13,970 nt of DNA, from NCBI GenBank assembly GCA_947626615.1, contig CANQSW010000020.1, positions 1 through 13,970 on the forward strand, read 5' to 3'. The first letter of the stretch is position 1, and the number at the start of each line of letters is the position of its first letter. A program made the position numbers and the translations under genes. A model generated the notes under the pieces. The model did not search any database. It was given only the letters and a program-made list of their open reading frames with translations, and had not been told where the DNA came from. This DNA comes from an uncultured Peptococcaceae bacterium. GTDB taxonomy: Bacteria > Bacillota > Dehalobacteriia > UBA4068 > UBA4997. This document shows, in pieces, positions 8,486 to 13,923 of this stretch.

Positions 8486-8507
8486 TTTATGTAAAATATA
8501 TGTAAAA
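8486..8507 (-). promoter_or_regulatory. Pho-box-like direct repeat upstream of the Na/Pi gene
   Basis: On the minus strand two adjacent 11-mers, TTTTACATATA and TTTTACATAAA, match at 10 of 11 positions. PhoB and PhoP bind direct repeats with 11-bp periodicity (TTnACA-like half sites in Bacillota), and this fits with TTTACA twice, 5 nt apart. The second TTTACA is followed 17 nt later by TTTACC, a poor -10, which would suit an activator-dependent promoter. It lies 90 nt before the transporter start and could also affect the divergent GntR operon. Confidence 0.65.
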
Positions 8508-8521
8508 TTTGATTTTCCCTC

Positions 8522-8549
8522 TTGACAGGGCGGCAAAACTCTGTATAAT
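8522..8549 (+). promoter_or_regulatory. consensus sigma-A promoter of the GntR-ABC operon
   Basis: TTGACA (8522-8527) and TATAAT (8544-8549) are both perfect hexamers, with a 16-nt spacer. The predicted start is about 8556, giving a leader of about 70 nt before the GntR gene. A promoter this strong fits control by repression. Confidence 0.85.
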
Positions 8550-8569
8550 TGTATTGTGCACTTAATACA
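8550..8569. promoter_or_regulatory. candidate operator for the GntR repressor
   Basis: TGTATT (8550-8555) and AATACA (8564-8569) form an inverted repeat with an 8-nt centre that itself contains the palindrome GTGCAC. It starts at the base after the -10 box and covers the predicted transcription start, where a repressor would block. YtrA-type regulators usually control their own operon; the assignment is inferred. Confidence 0.55.
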
Positions 8570-8571
8570 GT

Positions 8572-8598
8572 CATACGAACGCCGGCCGGGCGCGTATG
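8572..8598 (+). other. leader hairpin before the GntR gene
   Basis: CATACG (8572-8577) pairs with CGTATG (8593-8598), and inside it GCC can pair with GGC. It ends 10 nt before the AAGGAG ribosome site. It may only stabilise the leader; no riboswitch family is recognised. Confidence 0.35.
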
Positions 8599-8624
8599 GC
8601 CGCAAGGAAAGGAGTGGATACGGC

Positions 8625-9011
8625 ATGGTCTGGAGCTTTGACGCCGACCGGCCCATTTATTTGCAGCTGGTGGAGCATATCCAGCAGAAAATATTGAACG
8701 GCGAATTTCAGCCGGGCGAAAAGCTGCCCTCCGTGCGGGATCTGGCGGCGACGGCGGCCGTGAACCCCAACACGATGCAAAAAGCGCTGGCCGAGCTGGA
8801 GCGCGGCGGGCTGGTGTTCACGCAGCGCACCAGCGGGCGTTTTATCACCCAAGACGCGGCCAAGATCGCGCGCCTGCGCGAGCGGGCGGCTCTTAACCTG
8901 ACCCGGCGCTTCCTCGCCGACTTAACGAGCCTGGGGCTGCCGCCAAGCGCCGCGGCGGCGCTGCTGGCAGCCGCGCAAAAATCTGAAAACAGGAGTGATG
9001 TTAGTGACTGA
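8625..9011 (+). CDS. GntR-family repressor, YtrA type
   Basis: The product is 128 residues. The winged helix-turn-helix covers about 8-75, with the family signature PIYLQLVEHIQ (13-23), GEKLPSVRDLA (33-43) and the recognition-helix region VNPNTMQKALAELERGG. The remaining 50 residues form a short helical tail, which defines the YtrA subfamily, as opposed to the long effector domains of the FadR, HutC and MocR groups. I chose the ATG at 8625 because AAGGAG lies 10 nt upstream; the frame is open back to 8556 but the predicted transcript starts only there. Its last 8 nt overlap the ATPase gene. YtrA-type repressors usually govern an adjacent ABC exporter and respond to cell-wall stress or antibiotics; the ligand here is unknown. 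Confidence 0.92.
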   Translation: MVWSFDADRPIYLQLVEHIQQKILNGEFQPGEKLPSVRDLAATAAVNPNTMQKALAELERGGLVFTQRTSGRFITQDAAKIARLRERAALNLTRRFLADLTSLGLPPSAAAALLAAAQKSENRSDVSD

Positions 9012-9705
9012 GAGTATTTTGACCTGCCGCGGGCTCAGCAAAAGCTACGGCAAAAAGACGGCCCTGGCCGGGCTCGATCTGAAGCTGCCGGCCGGGCGTA
9101 TCATCGGCCTGCTGGGGCCAAACGGCAGCGGCAAAACGACGCTGCTAAAGCTGATCAACGGCCTGCTGACGCCGACTTCCGGCGAAATATTGATAGCTGG
9201 CCTGGCTCCCGGCCCGGAGACGAAGAAGATCGTGGCCTACCTGCCGGAGCGGACGTATCTGGACGACAGCCGCAAGGTGAGCGAAACTTTGCGCTTCTTC
9301 AGCGATTTCTACGCGGATTTTGACTTGGAGCGCGCCGAGGCCATGCTGGCCGATCTTGGCATCGACACGAACGTCCGGCTGAAAACGCTCTCCAAGGGGA
9401 CGAAGGAAAAGGTGCAGCTGATACTGGTGATGAGCCGCCGCGCCCGCCTCTATTGCCTCGACGAGCCGATCGCCGGCGTCGACCCAGCCGCGCGCGACTA
9501 TATCCTGCGGACGATCATCAACAATTACGACCCCGCAGCCAGCGTGCTGATCTCCACCCACCTGATCGCCGACGTGGAGCAGGTGCTGGACGAGGCGATC
9601 TTCCTGCAGCGGGGCAGCGTTATCCTGCAAAAATCGGTGGACGACATTCGGCTGGAAGACGGCAAGAGCGTCGACGCCCTGTTCCGGGAGGTGTTCAAAT
9701 GCTAG
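9004..9705 (+). CDS. ABC transporter ATP-binding protein
   Basis: This is the nucleotide-binding subunit of an ABC transporter of the exporter or drug-resistance (BcrA/YtrB) type, 233 residues. Walker A is GPNGSGKTT (38-46). Walker B is LYCLDEP (149-155) with catalytic E154, followed by the D-loop AGVDP. The switch histidine is H186 in STH. The signature motif is LSKGT (129-133) instead of LSGGQ, and the Q-loop position reads LPE; both variants are common in this subfamily. I chose GTG at 9004 because AGGAG then lies 8 nt upstream, whereas GTG 8995 and ATG 8998 are too close to it. The start overlaps the GntR stop by 8 nt and the stop overlaps the permease start by 7 nt, indicating translational coupling. 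Confidence 0.93.
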   Translation: MTESILTCRGLSKSYGKKTALAGLDLKLPAGRIIGLLGPNGSGKTTLLKLINGLLTPTSGEILIAGLAPGPETKKIVAYLPERTYLDDSRKVSETLRFFSDFYADFDLERAEAMLADLGIDTNVRLKTLSKGTKEKVQLILVMSRRARLYCLDEPIAGVDPAARDYILRTIINNYDPAASVLISTHLIADVEQVLDEAIFLQRGSVILQKSVDDIRLEDGKSVDALFREVFKC

Positions 9706-10511
9706 GCAAGCTGCTGAAATACGAATTTAAGGCCACGGCGCGCATTTTGTTGCCCGCTTATGCCGTGCTGCTGGCGATATCCCTTATCATGCGCTGGACG
9801 ATCGGCCTGCAACTCCCAAGCGAGGGTATGCTTTTTGACATAACGCGGGCCATTATCGCGATGGCCTACGGCTGTATCCTCGGCATGGTCTGCATCGTCA
9901 CGGTGCTGCTGCTGGTCCAGCGCTTTTATAAAAACCTGCTGGGCGACGAGGGCTATCTGATGCACACGCTGCCCGTCAAGCCCTGGCAGAACATACTGGC
10001 GAAGCTGCTGCCCGCCGTGTTCTGGAGCCTGCTCAGCCTGTTTCTGGCCGGGCTCTCGTCCTTTATCATCGTGATGAGCTGGCACGACTGGCTGGGCTTT
10101 TTGCAGAACGCGGCCGATATGATCGAATTGAGCTTTCAGCAGCTGGGCGGCCACGCGCTGCTGTTTGGGTTGGAGATACTGCTGGTTATGCTGATCTCCA
10201 TGGCCGGGTGTATCCTGCCGGTATACGCCGCGCTGGCGGCCGGCCACACGGCCAACAGCCACCGCATACTGTGGTCGGTGGCCGCGTATATCATCATCTC
10301 GATGATATTCTCGTTCTTCAACATGACGGTCGCATCGCTGCTGAATCAGCTCGGTCTGCAGGATCTGATCTATAACACCTTAGTGCTCGGAGACAGCATC
10401 GCCGCGACGCACATCTGGCTGCTCTGCGTCGACCTCCTCTCTCTGCTGGAAGGCGCGATCTGCTTCGGCGTCACCGCCTACCTGCTGCAGCACCGGCTGA
10501 ACCTGGAATAG
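9699..10511 (+). CDS. ABC transporter permease
   Basis: The product is 270 residues with six predicted membrane segments (about 17-35, 50-75, 106-128, 150-175, 190-212 and 240-262). After an amphipathic N-terminus (MLGKLLKYEFKATAR) comes the layout seen in permeases paired with YtrA-regulated ATPases. No sequence motif defines its substrate. The ATG at 9699 has GGGAGG 7 nt upstream and overlaps the ATPase stop (ATGCTAG). Together with the ATPase it would form a dimeric exporter; peptide antibiotics or membrane components are possible cargo, inferred from the regulator type only. No obvious terminator follows within the 37 nt before the tRNA-fMet promoter. Confidence 0.88.
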   Translation: MLGKLLKYEFKATARILLPAYAVLLAISLIMRWTIGLQLPSEGMLFDITRAIIAMAYGCILGMVCIVTVLLLVQRFYKNLLGDEGYLMHTLPVKPWQNILAKLLPAVFWSLLSLFLAGLSSFIIVMSWHDWLGFLQNAADMIELSFQQLGGHALLFGLEILLVMLISMAGCILPVYAALAAGHTANSHRILWSVAAYIIISMIFSFFNMTVASLLNQLGLQDLIYNTLVLGDSIAATHIWLLCVDLLSLLEGAICFGVTAYLLQHRLNLE

Positions 10512-10548
10512 GCGCGCAATTTGACGAGGAATATTCCGCCCCGAGCTA

Positions 10549-10577
10549 TTGACTTTTCCCCCGCGATATACTATAAT
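10549..10577 (+). promoter_or_regulatory. promoter of the tRNA-fMet gene
   Basis: TTGACT (10549-10554) and TATAAT (10572-10577) are separated by 17 nt. The predicted start at about 10584 leaves a leader of about 23 nt before the mature tRNA. Confidence 0.85.
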
Positions 10578-10606
10578 GATAAAGCGCTCCCAAAGAGCGC
10601 CCCTAT

Positions 10607-10682
<76 letters not shown>

Positions 10683-10722
10683 AAAAAATAACAGGCTGCC
10701 AACGGCAGTCTGTTATTTTTTT
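10683..10722 (+). terminator. intrinsic terminator after tRNA-fMet
   Basis: AATAACAG and CTGCC pair with GGCAG and CTGTTATT around an AAC loop with a single internal mismatch. The stem is flanked by A7 and T7. It begins immediately after the CCA end. Confidence 0.9.
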
Positions 10723-10785
10723 AAGTGAGATACGATTCGTGCGGCGTCCTCCACGTTATGAGACCGACGAGCGTAGCTCGTTGGG

Positions 10786-10895
10786 CAACGCCGCCGAGCG
10801 CGCCCGGTGGGCGATACAGCGAAGGCGGCGTTGGCGCAGCGGTCGAAAAAGGCGAGGAGCGCCGTCAGGCCTCCGAAGCCTTTTTCGGGAACCGC
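10786..10895 (+). repeat. two large imperfect hairpins between the tRNA-fMet copies
   Basis: The first has a 10-bp perfect outer stem, CAACGCCGCC (10786-10795) with GGCGGCGTTG (10824-10833), enclosing a CGCCC/GGGCG hairpin. The second pairs GAAAAAGGC (10845-10853) with GCCTTTTTC (10878-10886), extended outside by GCGGT/ACCGC and inside by GAGG/CCTC. A smaller hairpin ACGAGC-GTA-GCTCGT (10767-10781) precedes them. The layout resembles REP/MITE-like palindromic elements or a structured RNA. No family is recognised. Confidence 0.6.
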
Positions 10896-10910
10896 AAGAG
10901 GCGCGCAGCG

Positions 10911-10952
10911 ATAACCCGAAGGTCGCAGGTTCAAGTCCTGCCTCCGCAACCA
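10911..10952 (+). repeat. exact 42-nt direct repeat of the tRNA-fMet 3' end (att-like)
   Basis: This segment is identical to 10641-10682 and the match ends on both sides exactly at these limits. Tyrosine integrases often use such anticodon-loop-to-3'-end segments as attachment sites, leaving direct repeats at both ends of an element. The enclosed 228 nt have no integrase. Confidence 0.85.
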
Positions 10953-10956
10953 GATC

Positions 10957-10991
10957 AAAAGGATGTAACGGCTTTTACGTTACATCCTCTT
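10957..10991 (+). terminator. intrinsic terminator after the duplicated tRNA end
   Basis: GGATGTAACG (10961-10970) and CGTTACATCC (10978-10987) form a perfect 10-bp stem with a 7-nt loop, preceded by AAAA and followed by a short T-rich stretch. It may be the original terminator of tRNA-fMet, displaced by the insertion. Confidence 0.75.
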
Positions 10992-10995
10992 TATG

Positions 10996-11024
10996 TTGAA
11001 ACGACCGACGATTTATGCTATTAT
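10996..11024 (+). promoter_or_regulatory. promoter of the GTPase gene
   Basis: TTGAAA (10996-11001) and TATTAT (11019-11024) are 17 nt apart. The predicted start near 11031 gives an AT-rich leader of about 150 nt (to 11181) in which I see no other gene and no known riboswitch. Confidence 0.65.
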
Positions 11025-11181
11025 ATATTAAAACGGTAATGATTTAGAAAATTTATTTTGTTTGACGTTAATCGACATCTACAAATACGTAATCCTTTAT
11101 TCCCCGCCTTTTCGCGCAAAATTTACAAATACTATTATGAAGCGGGTATCACTTCTCAACAAAAAAACAGGAGGCTACATA

Positions 11182-12360
11182 ATGGAACGAGGTAATGTAC
11201 TGGTCATAGGGAATTCTGGTGTCGGAAAATCTACATTGATCAATGCTGTTCTAGGTGAGGACATAGCAAAAACTGGTTGGGGATCAACCGGAACAACAAG
11301 CAAATTGGAGGTATACGAGTCGAAAAATGACGATATTCCATTTCGTATAATTGACACAATTGGCTTCCAACCTAGCCTATCTCAGCAACATCGTGCTATC
11401 CGTGCGGTAAAACAATGGTCTAATGAATGTGCCAAGAAAGGAAAGACAGACAACCAAATAAATGTCATCTGGTTTTGCGTAGACGGCACATCAAGCAAAC
11501 TGTTCCCGGACACTATCAAGAACTTAACAAAAGCAGCTTCAATGTGGAAGTCTGTTCCTGTCATTGTTGTCATTACAAAATCATATTCTATTCTGGAACG
11601 TAAGCAGAATATTCAAATGGTTCACAATGCCTTTGCAACTCAGAAAAGGCACGGTTGCAATCTTCGCGAAGTCATCCCTGTTGTTGCAGCATCATATGCC
11701 CTTAACGAGACGGCATTTGCAGAACCTGATGGCATCACAGAATTGATCAACACAACTAACGACTTGCTGCCAGAAGGATTACAGGCAGCAAAAAAAGATC
11801 TGGATAATTTTGTCCTTAACCGAAAGCGCTTTTTTGCACAGAGCGTAGTAACTGCTGCCACTACTGCAGGAATTGCTGTCGGCCTAGTACCAATTACTTT
11901 TTCAGATGCCGCGCTTTTAACTCCAACCGAAGCTGCCGAAATCAATTCTATTGCCAGAATTTATGGCATTAATAAAGATGAAAAAGGCAAAAGGTTTCTA
12001 CAATCTATTGTCGACGCTGGAACGGTAAGTGCAGCCGCAAAAACACTAATTAGTGCGTTAAAGGCTATTCCAGGGATAAATCTTGGTGCAAGTGTGATAA
12101 ATGCCGTTATCGCTGGGGTTATCGTTTTCGCATTGGGCGAAGGCTCTATTTATGCTTTTGAGCAAATTTACCGGGGCAATAAGTCAACCGACGATATTGA
12201 TTGGGTTAAGAAACTGCTCGAATCCAAGCTGTCACTAAATATAGTTGAAAAAGCAAAACCAATTCTTGAGAAACTCAAAGACTCCCCTGATCCCAAGGCC
12301 ATTCTTAAAACTGTTATGGAACTCATTGCAACAGTTCCAGGAACATCAAATGAGAAATGA
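11182..12360 (+). CDS. Era-like GTPase with DUF697-like C-terminal region
   Basis: The product is 392 residues. The GTPase domain covers about 1-200: G1/P-loop GNSGVGKST (10-18), G2 threonine near GTT (37-39), G3 DTIG (58-61). The G4 position reads TKSY (132-135) and so lacks the usual Asp of N/TKxD. From about 215 to 330 there is a hydrophobic region with VGLVPITFSDAALLTP, IARIYGIN and AIPGINLGASVINAVIAG, which resembles DUF697 (YcjF-like), thought to associate with membranes. The start at 11182 has ACAGGAGG 7 nt upstream; the frame is open back to 11062 but no ribosome site supports that. Codon use is much more AT-rich than all neighbours, and the gene lies alone between two terminators next to a duplicated tRNA end, so it was probably acquired by transfer. 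Cellular role unknown. Confidence 0.85.
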   Translation: MERGNVLVIGNSGVGKSTLINAVLGEDIAKTGWGSTGTTSKLEVYESKNDDIPFRIIDTIGFQPSLSQQHRAIRAVKQWSNECAKKGKTDNQINVIWFCVDGTSSKLFPDTIKNLTKAASMWKSVPVIVVITKSYSILERKQNIQMVHNAFATQKRHGCNLREVIPVVAASYALNETAFAEPDGITELINTTNDLLPEGLQAAKKDLDNFVLNRKRFFAQSVVTAATTAGIAVGLVPITFSDAALLTPTEAAEINSIARIYGINKDEKGKRFLQSIVDAGTVSAAAKTLISALKAIPGINLGASVINAVIAGVIVFALGEGSIYAFEQIYRGNKSTDDIDWVKKLLESKLSLNIVEKAKPILEKLKDSPDPKAILKTVMELIATVPGTSNEK

Positions 12361-12396
12361 CCAAGGATTTCCATTCGCTACATACATCCTATGTAT

Positions 12397-12423
12397 GGAG
12401 CAGGCAGTCGCCTGCTCCTTTTT
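12397..12423 (+). terminator. intrinsic terminator after the GTPase gene
   Basis: GGAGCAGGC (12397-12405) and GCCTGCTCC (12410-12418) form a perfect 9-bp stem with a 4-nt loop, followed by TTTTT. It ends the acquired GTPase unit 37 nt after the stop. Confidence 0.92.
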
Positions 12424-12542
12424 ATGTTGCTTCGCTTCCTTTTCCTGCCGCCACAGACATTTGGTATTATCAGATTATTTTCCATACACGGCCAGCGCTG
12501 GTTGCTTGGCGTTTTGAGGGCTCTGCGGCCCTCCTGTACCAC
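12424..12542. other. noncoding spacer with two short palindromes
   Basis: No gene is visible. The spacer contains CCAGCGCTGG (12492-12501) and the hairpin GAGGGC/GCCCTC (12516-12533). Base composition returns to host-like GC here, so the right limit of the AT-rich insert lies at about 12400-12490. Confidence 0.4.
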
Positions 12543-12580
12543 AAAACGAGGGCTATCCCCAAAGGATAGCCCTCGTTTTT
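12543..12580 (-). terminator. terminator of the tRNA operon (symmetrical)
   Basis: AAAACGAGGGCTATCC and GGATAGCCCTCGTTTT form a 16-bp stem with a 5-nt loop. It begins directly after the tRNA-Leu CCA on the minus strand. Because A and T runs flank both sides it could also stop plus-strand transcripts. Confidence 0.88.
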
Positions 12581-12662
12581 GGTGCGGACGGAGGGATTTG
12601 AACCCTCACGATCACTCGCCAGATCCTAAGTCTGGTGCGTCTGCCAATTCCGCCACGTCCGC
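12580..12662 (-). tRNA. tRNA-Leu (TAG)
   Basis: The 83-nt sequence has acceptor arms GCGGACG/CGTCCGC, anticodon stem CCAGA/TCTGG with TAG in the loop, a short variable arm typical of class II leucine tRNAs, a T arm with GGTTCAAATCC, and encoded CCA. It is the last of three tRNA genes read leftward. Confidence 0.95.
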
Positions 12663-12666
12663 GGAT

Positions 12667-12697
12667 AAAAAGAGGCCGAGCCCTGCCGCCCGGCCTC
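12667..12697 (-). terminator. terminator-like hairpin inside the tRNA operon
   Basis: On the minus strand GAGGCCG pairs with CGGCCTC around a 12-nt loop and is followed by TTTTT. It fills almost all of the 36 nt between tRNA-Gln and tRNA-Leu. It may lower tRNA-Leu expression or serve as a processing signal. Confidence 0.65.
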
Positions 12698-12698
12698 C

Positions 12699-12773
12699 TG
12701 GCTGGGGCGACAGGGCTCGAACCTGTGCATGACGGAGCCAAAACCCGTTGCCTTACCGCTTGGCTACGCCCCA
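12699..12773 (-). tRNA. tRNA-Gln (TTG)
   Basis: The 75-nt cloverleaf has acceptor arms TGGGGCG/CGCCCCA, anticodon TTG in loop TTTTGGC (stem ACGGG/TCCGT with one closing G-U pair), a T arm with GGTTCGAGCCC, discriminator G and encoded CCA. Only 3 nt separate it from tRNA-His. Confidence 0.95.
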
Positions 12774-12776
12774 GTA

Positions 12777-12853
12777 TGGGGTGGATAGTGGGGTTCGAAC
12801 CCACGAGTGCCGGAGCCACAATCCGGTGTGTTAGCCTCTTCACCATATCCACC
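12777..12853 (-). tRNA. tRNA-His (GTG)
   Basis: The 77-nt sequence has the extra G at -1 paired with C73, which is the tRNA-His hallmark, followed by acceptor arms GTGGATA/TATCCAC. The anticodon GTG lies in stem CCGGA/TCCGG. CCA is encoded. It is the first gene of the His-Gln-Leu operon. Confidence 0.96.
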
Positions 12854-12899
12854 ATATCAGCTGCTCTGCCCGCGCGGATAACTCCCGCACAGCTATTTT

Positions 12900-12928
12900 A
12901 TGTTAGCAAATTTGCCCGCGTTTGTCAA
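12900..12928 (-). promoter_or_regulatory. promoter of the His-Gln-Leu tRNA operon
   Basis: On the minus strand TTGACA (12928-12923) and TAACAT (12905-12900) are 17 nt apart. The predicted start near 12893 lies about 40 nt before tRNA-His. Confidence 0.75.
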
Positions 12929-12965
12929 GATACCTGTCCAAAATAGTTAAATTGGCTATATATGC

Positions 12966-12994
12966 TTGACAAAATGCTGCAAATAGTATAATAT
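12966..12994 (+). promoter_or_regulatory. promoter of the XRE regulator gene
   Basis: TTGACA (12966-12971) is followed by overlapping -10 candidates: TATAAT (12987-12992, 15-nt spacer) and TAATAT (12989-12994, 17-nt spacer). Confidence 0.75.
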
Positions 12995-13002
12995 TACACT
13001 AT
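12983..13002. promoter_or_regulatory. 20-bp near-palindrome over the -10 box, likely operator
   Basis: ATAGTATAAT and ATTACACTAT are inverted copies matching at 9 of 10 positions. The repeat covers the -10 region, where binding would block RNA polymerase. The adjacent XRE-type regulator is the natural candidate, acting on itself. Confidence 0.6.
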
Positions 13003-13035
13003 AAAAAATTTTTAACACACGGAGCGACGTAATTT

Positions 13036-13503
13036 ATGGACAAAAAAGAGTTTGCGGCCCGGCTCTCCGACGAGTTGAAGCTGATCCGCACGGAATACGG
13101 GCTGACGCAGGAGGAAATGGCGGCGATACTGGGCGTTTCCAAGAAAACGCTGGTGGAGACGGAAAAAAACCGCCGCCGCCTGAGCTGGACGGAGAGCGCC
13201 GCGCTGGCCGCTATCTTCGCACAGAGCCGCGTTTTGCAGAACGCGCTGGGCGGCGACCCGACGGATATGCTGGCCGCGCTGGCCTTTGCGGGCGCGCCGC
13301 CGCACTATCCCGCCACGCTGGGCGGCAAGGTCTGGTGGCGGCAGGTGCTGCAGTTTCAGGGCTATACCATACAGCAAAACCTCATCTCGCAGCACTTCCG
13401 CCTGCTGAACAGCGAAAACCAGCGACTTTATTCGTCTTTCCGCTACGACGACATCGTCGGCTACTTGACCACGCTGACCGCCAACAAAAAGGAGGAGATC
13501 TGA
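13036..13503 (+). CDS. XRE-family helix-turn-helix regulator
   Basis: The product is 155 residues. An XRE/Cro-type helix-turn-helix spans about 13-65: LKLIRTEYGLTQEEMAAILG and VSKKTLVETEKNRR. After it comes a region of about 90 residues (VLQNALGGDPTDML onward) that I do not recognise; its WWRQVLQFQGYTIQQNLIS suggests a folded C-terminal domain. The ATG at 13036 has GGAG 11 nt upstream, a rather long spacing. It has its own promoter overlapped by a palindrome, which points to autoregulation. The stop overlaps the start of the next gene by one base (TGATG). Composition is GC-rich like the host. It may control only the small membrane protein after it. Confidence 0.88.
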   Translation: MDKKEFAARLSDELKLIRTEYGLTQEEMAAILGVSKKTLVETEKNRRRLSWTESAALAAIFAQSRVLQNALGGDPTDMLAALAFAGAPPHYPATLGGKVWWRQVLQFQGYTIQQNLISQHFRLLNSENQRLYSSFRYDDIVGYLTTLTANKKEEI

Positions 13504-13748
13504 TGAACAAACGTATTTTATCCGACCTCGCTGCCCGCGCAAAAAAAAGAGGATATCTGACGAAAAAACGTATTTGCCGCCTGTTAGGGCTGCTAATGCT
13601 GGCCGGTGCGGCATACTTTCTGTTTTATGCTTTCCACCACCCGGAGGGCGGCTTGTCTTTGCCCCTGGAGCTCACCCACTGCATCTACGGCGTTTACATT
13701 CTGGTGATGCTCTACCTGTTGGCAGCGCCCGACAAAGTGGACCTATAA
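13503..13748 (+). CDS. small two-helix membrane protein, unknown function
   Basis: The product is 81 residues. A basic N-terminus (MNKRILSDLAARAKKRGYLTKKR) is followed by two hydrophobic segments, about 26-44 and 59-74, with a short loop HHPEGGLSLPLELTH between, and a short C-terminal tail. The charge pattern puts both ends in the cytoplasm. The ATG at 13503 has AGGAGG 7 nt upstream and overlaps the regulator's stop, so the two are translationally coupled. The frame is open further upstream, but that part overlaps the regulator. I do not recognise a family. It may be a sensor or anti-regulator for the XRE protein, or a membrane-active product under its control, as in some toxin-regulator pairs. 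Confidence 0.8.
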   Translation: MNKRILSDLAARAKKRGYLTKKRICRLLGLLMLAGAAYFLFYAFHHPEGGLSLPLELTHCIYGVYILVMLYLLAAPDKVDL

Positions 13749-13867
13749 AAACCCAAACAAAAACGCCCCGCCGTTTGGCCACTGTTCGTAAAGCACCTGT
13801 GTTAAATCAACAAATTCACAGGTAGTCACCGAGAAATCAAACCTATGTGACAAAATCGAACATCCAG
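13749..13867. other. intergenic region with inverted and imperfect direct repeats
   Basis: No gene is visible. ACCTGTG (13795-13801) and CACAGGT (13817-13823) form an inverted repeat with a 15-nt centre, and ACCTATGTGAC (13841-13851) loosely repeats the left arm. Near 13760 AAACGCCCCG looks like the left half of a terminator whose right arm is missing. GC content drops after about 13780. Confidence 0.35.
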
Positions 13868-13899
13868 AAAAAAGCACGATTTGACAATCGTGCTTTTTT
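13868..13899 (+). terminator. symmetrical intrinsic terminator
   Basis: GCACGATT (13874-13881) and AATCGTGC (13886-13893) form an 8-bp stem with loop TGAC, flanked by A6 and T6. It could act in both directions and insulates the gene starting at 13924. Confidence 0.9.
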
Positions 13900-13923
13900 C
13901 ATGCCCAAAAGGAGGCGGCGGCC

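Larger units (their letters stand above)
10769..10952 (+). pseudogene. decayed, interrupted second copy of tRNA-fMet
   Basis: The 3' part (10911-10952) is identical to tRNA-fMet from the second anticodon base through CCA. Upstream, GTAGCTCGTTGGGC (10773-10786) matches the tRNA at 10625-10638 in 13 of 14 positions, and GAGC (10769-10772) would be the other side of the D stem, with 5 nt of the D loop lost. The two halves are separated by 124 nt (10787-10910) inserted in the anticodon loop, where the intact gene has only two bases. The 5' acceptor strand is not recognisable, so it cannot make a functional tRNA. The 3' half alone could instead be an integration scar. The short upstream match is suggestive, not conclusive. 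Confidence 0.5.

Noticed and set aside
10786..10910. Group I intron in the tRNA-fMet anticodon loop
   Set aside because: The insert is only about 124 nt and I see no conserved core elements; the host copy also lacks a recognisable acceptor 5' strand.
10713..11039. Open frames over and between the tRNA-fMet copies
   Set aside because: Peptides such as RRQDLNLRPSGY and RSQVQVLPPQP are translations of tRNA sequence and are frequent false gene calls.
11062..11181. 40-codon N-terminal extension of the GTPase
   Set aside because: It begins with TTG without a ribosome site, while ATG 11182 has ACAGGAGG at good spacing directly before the P-loop domain.
12391..12946. Open frames across the His-Gln-Leu tRNA genes
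   Set aside because: They lie over tRNA cloverleaves on either strand, have no ribosome sites and give the usual tRNA-derived peptides.
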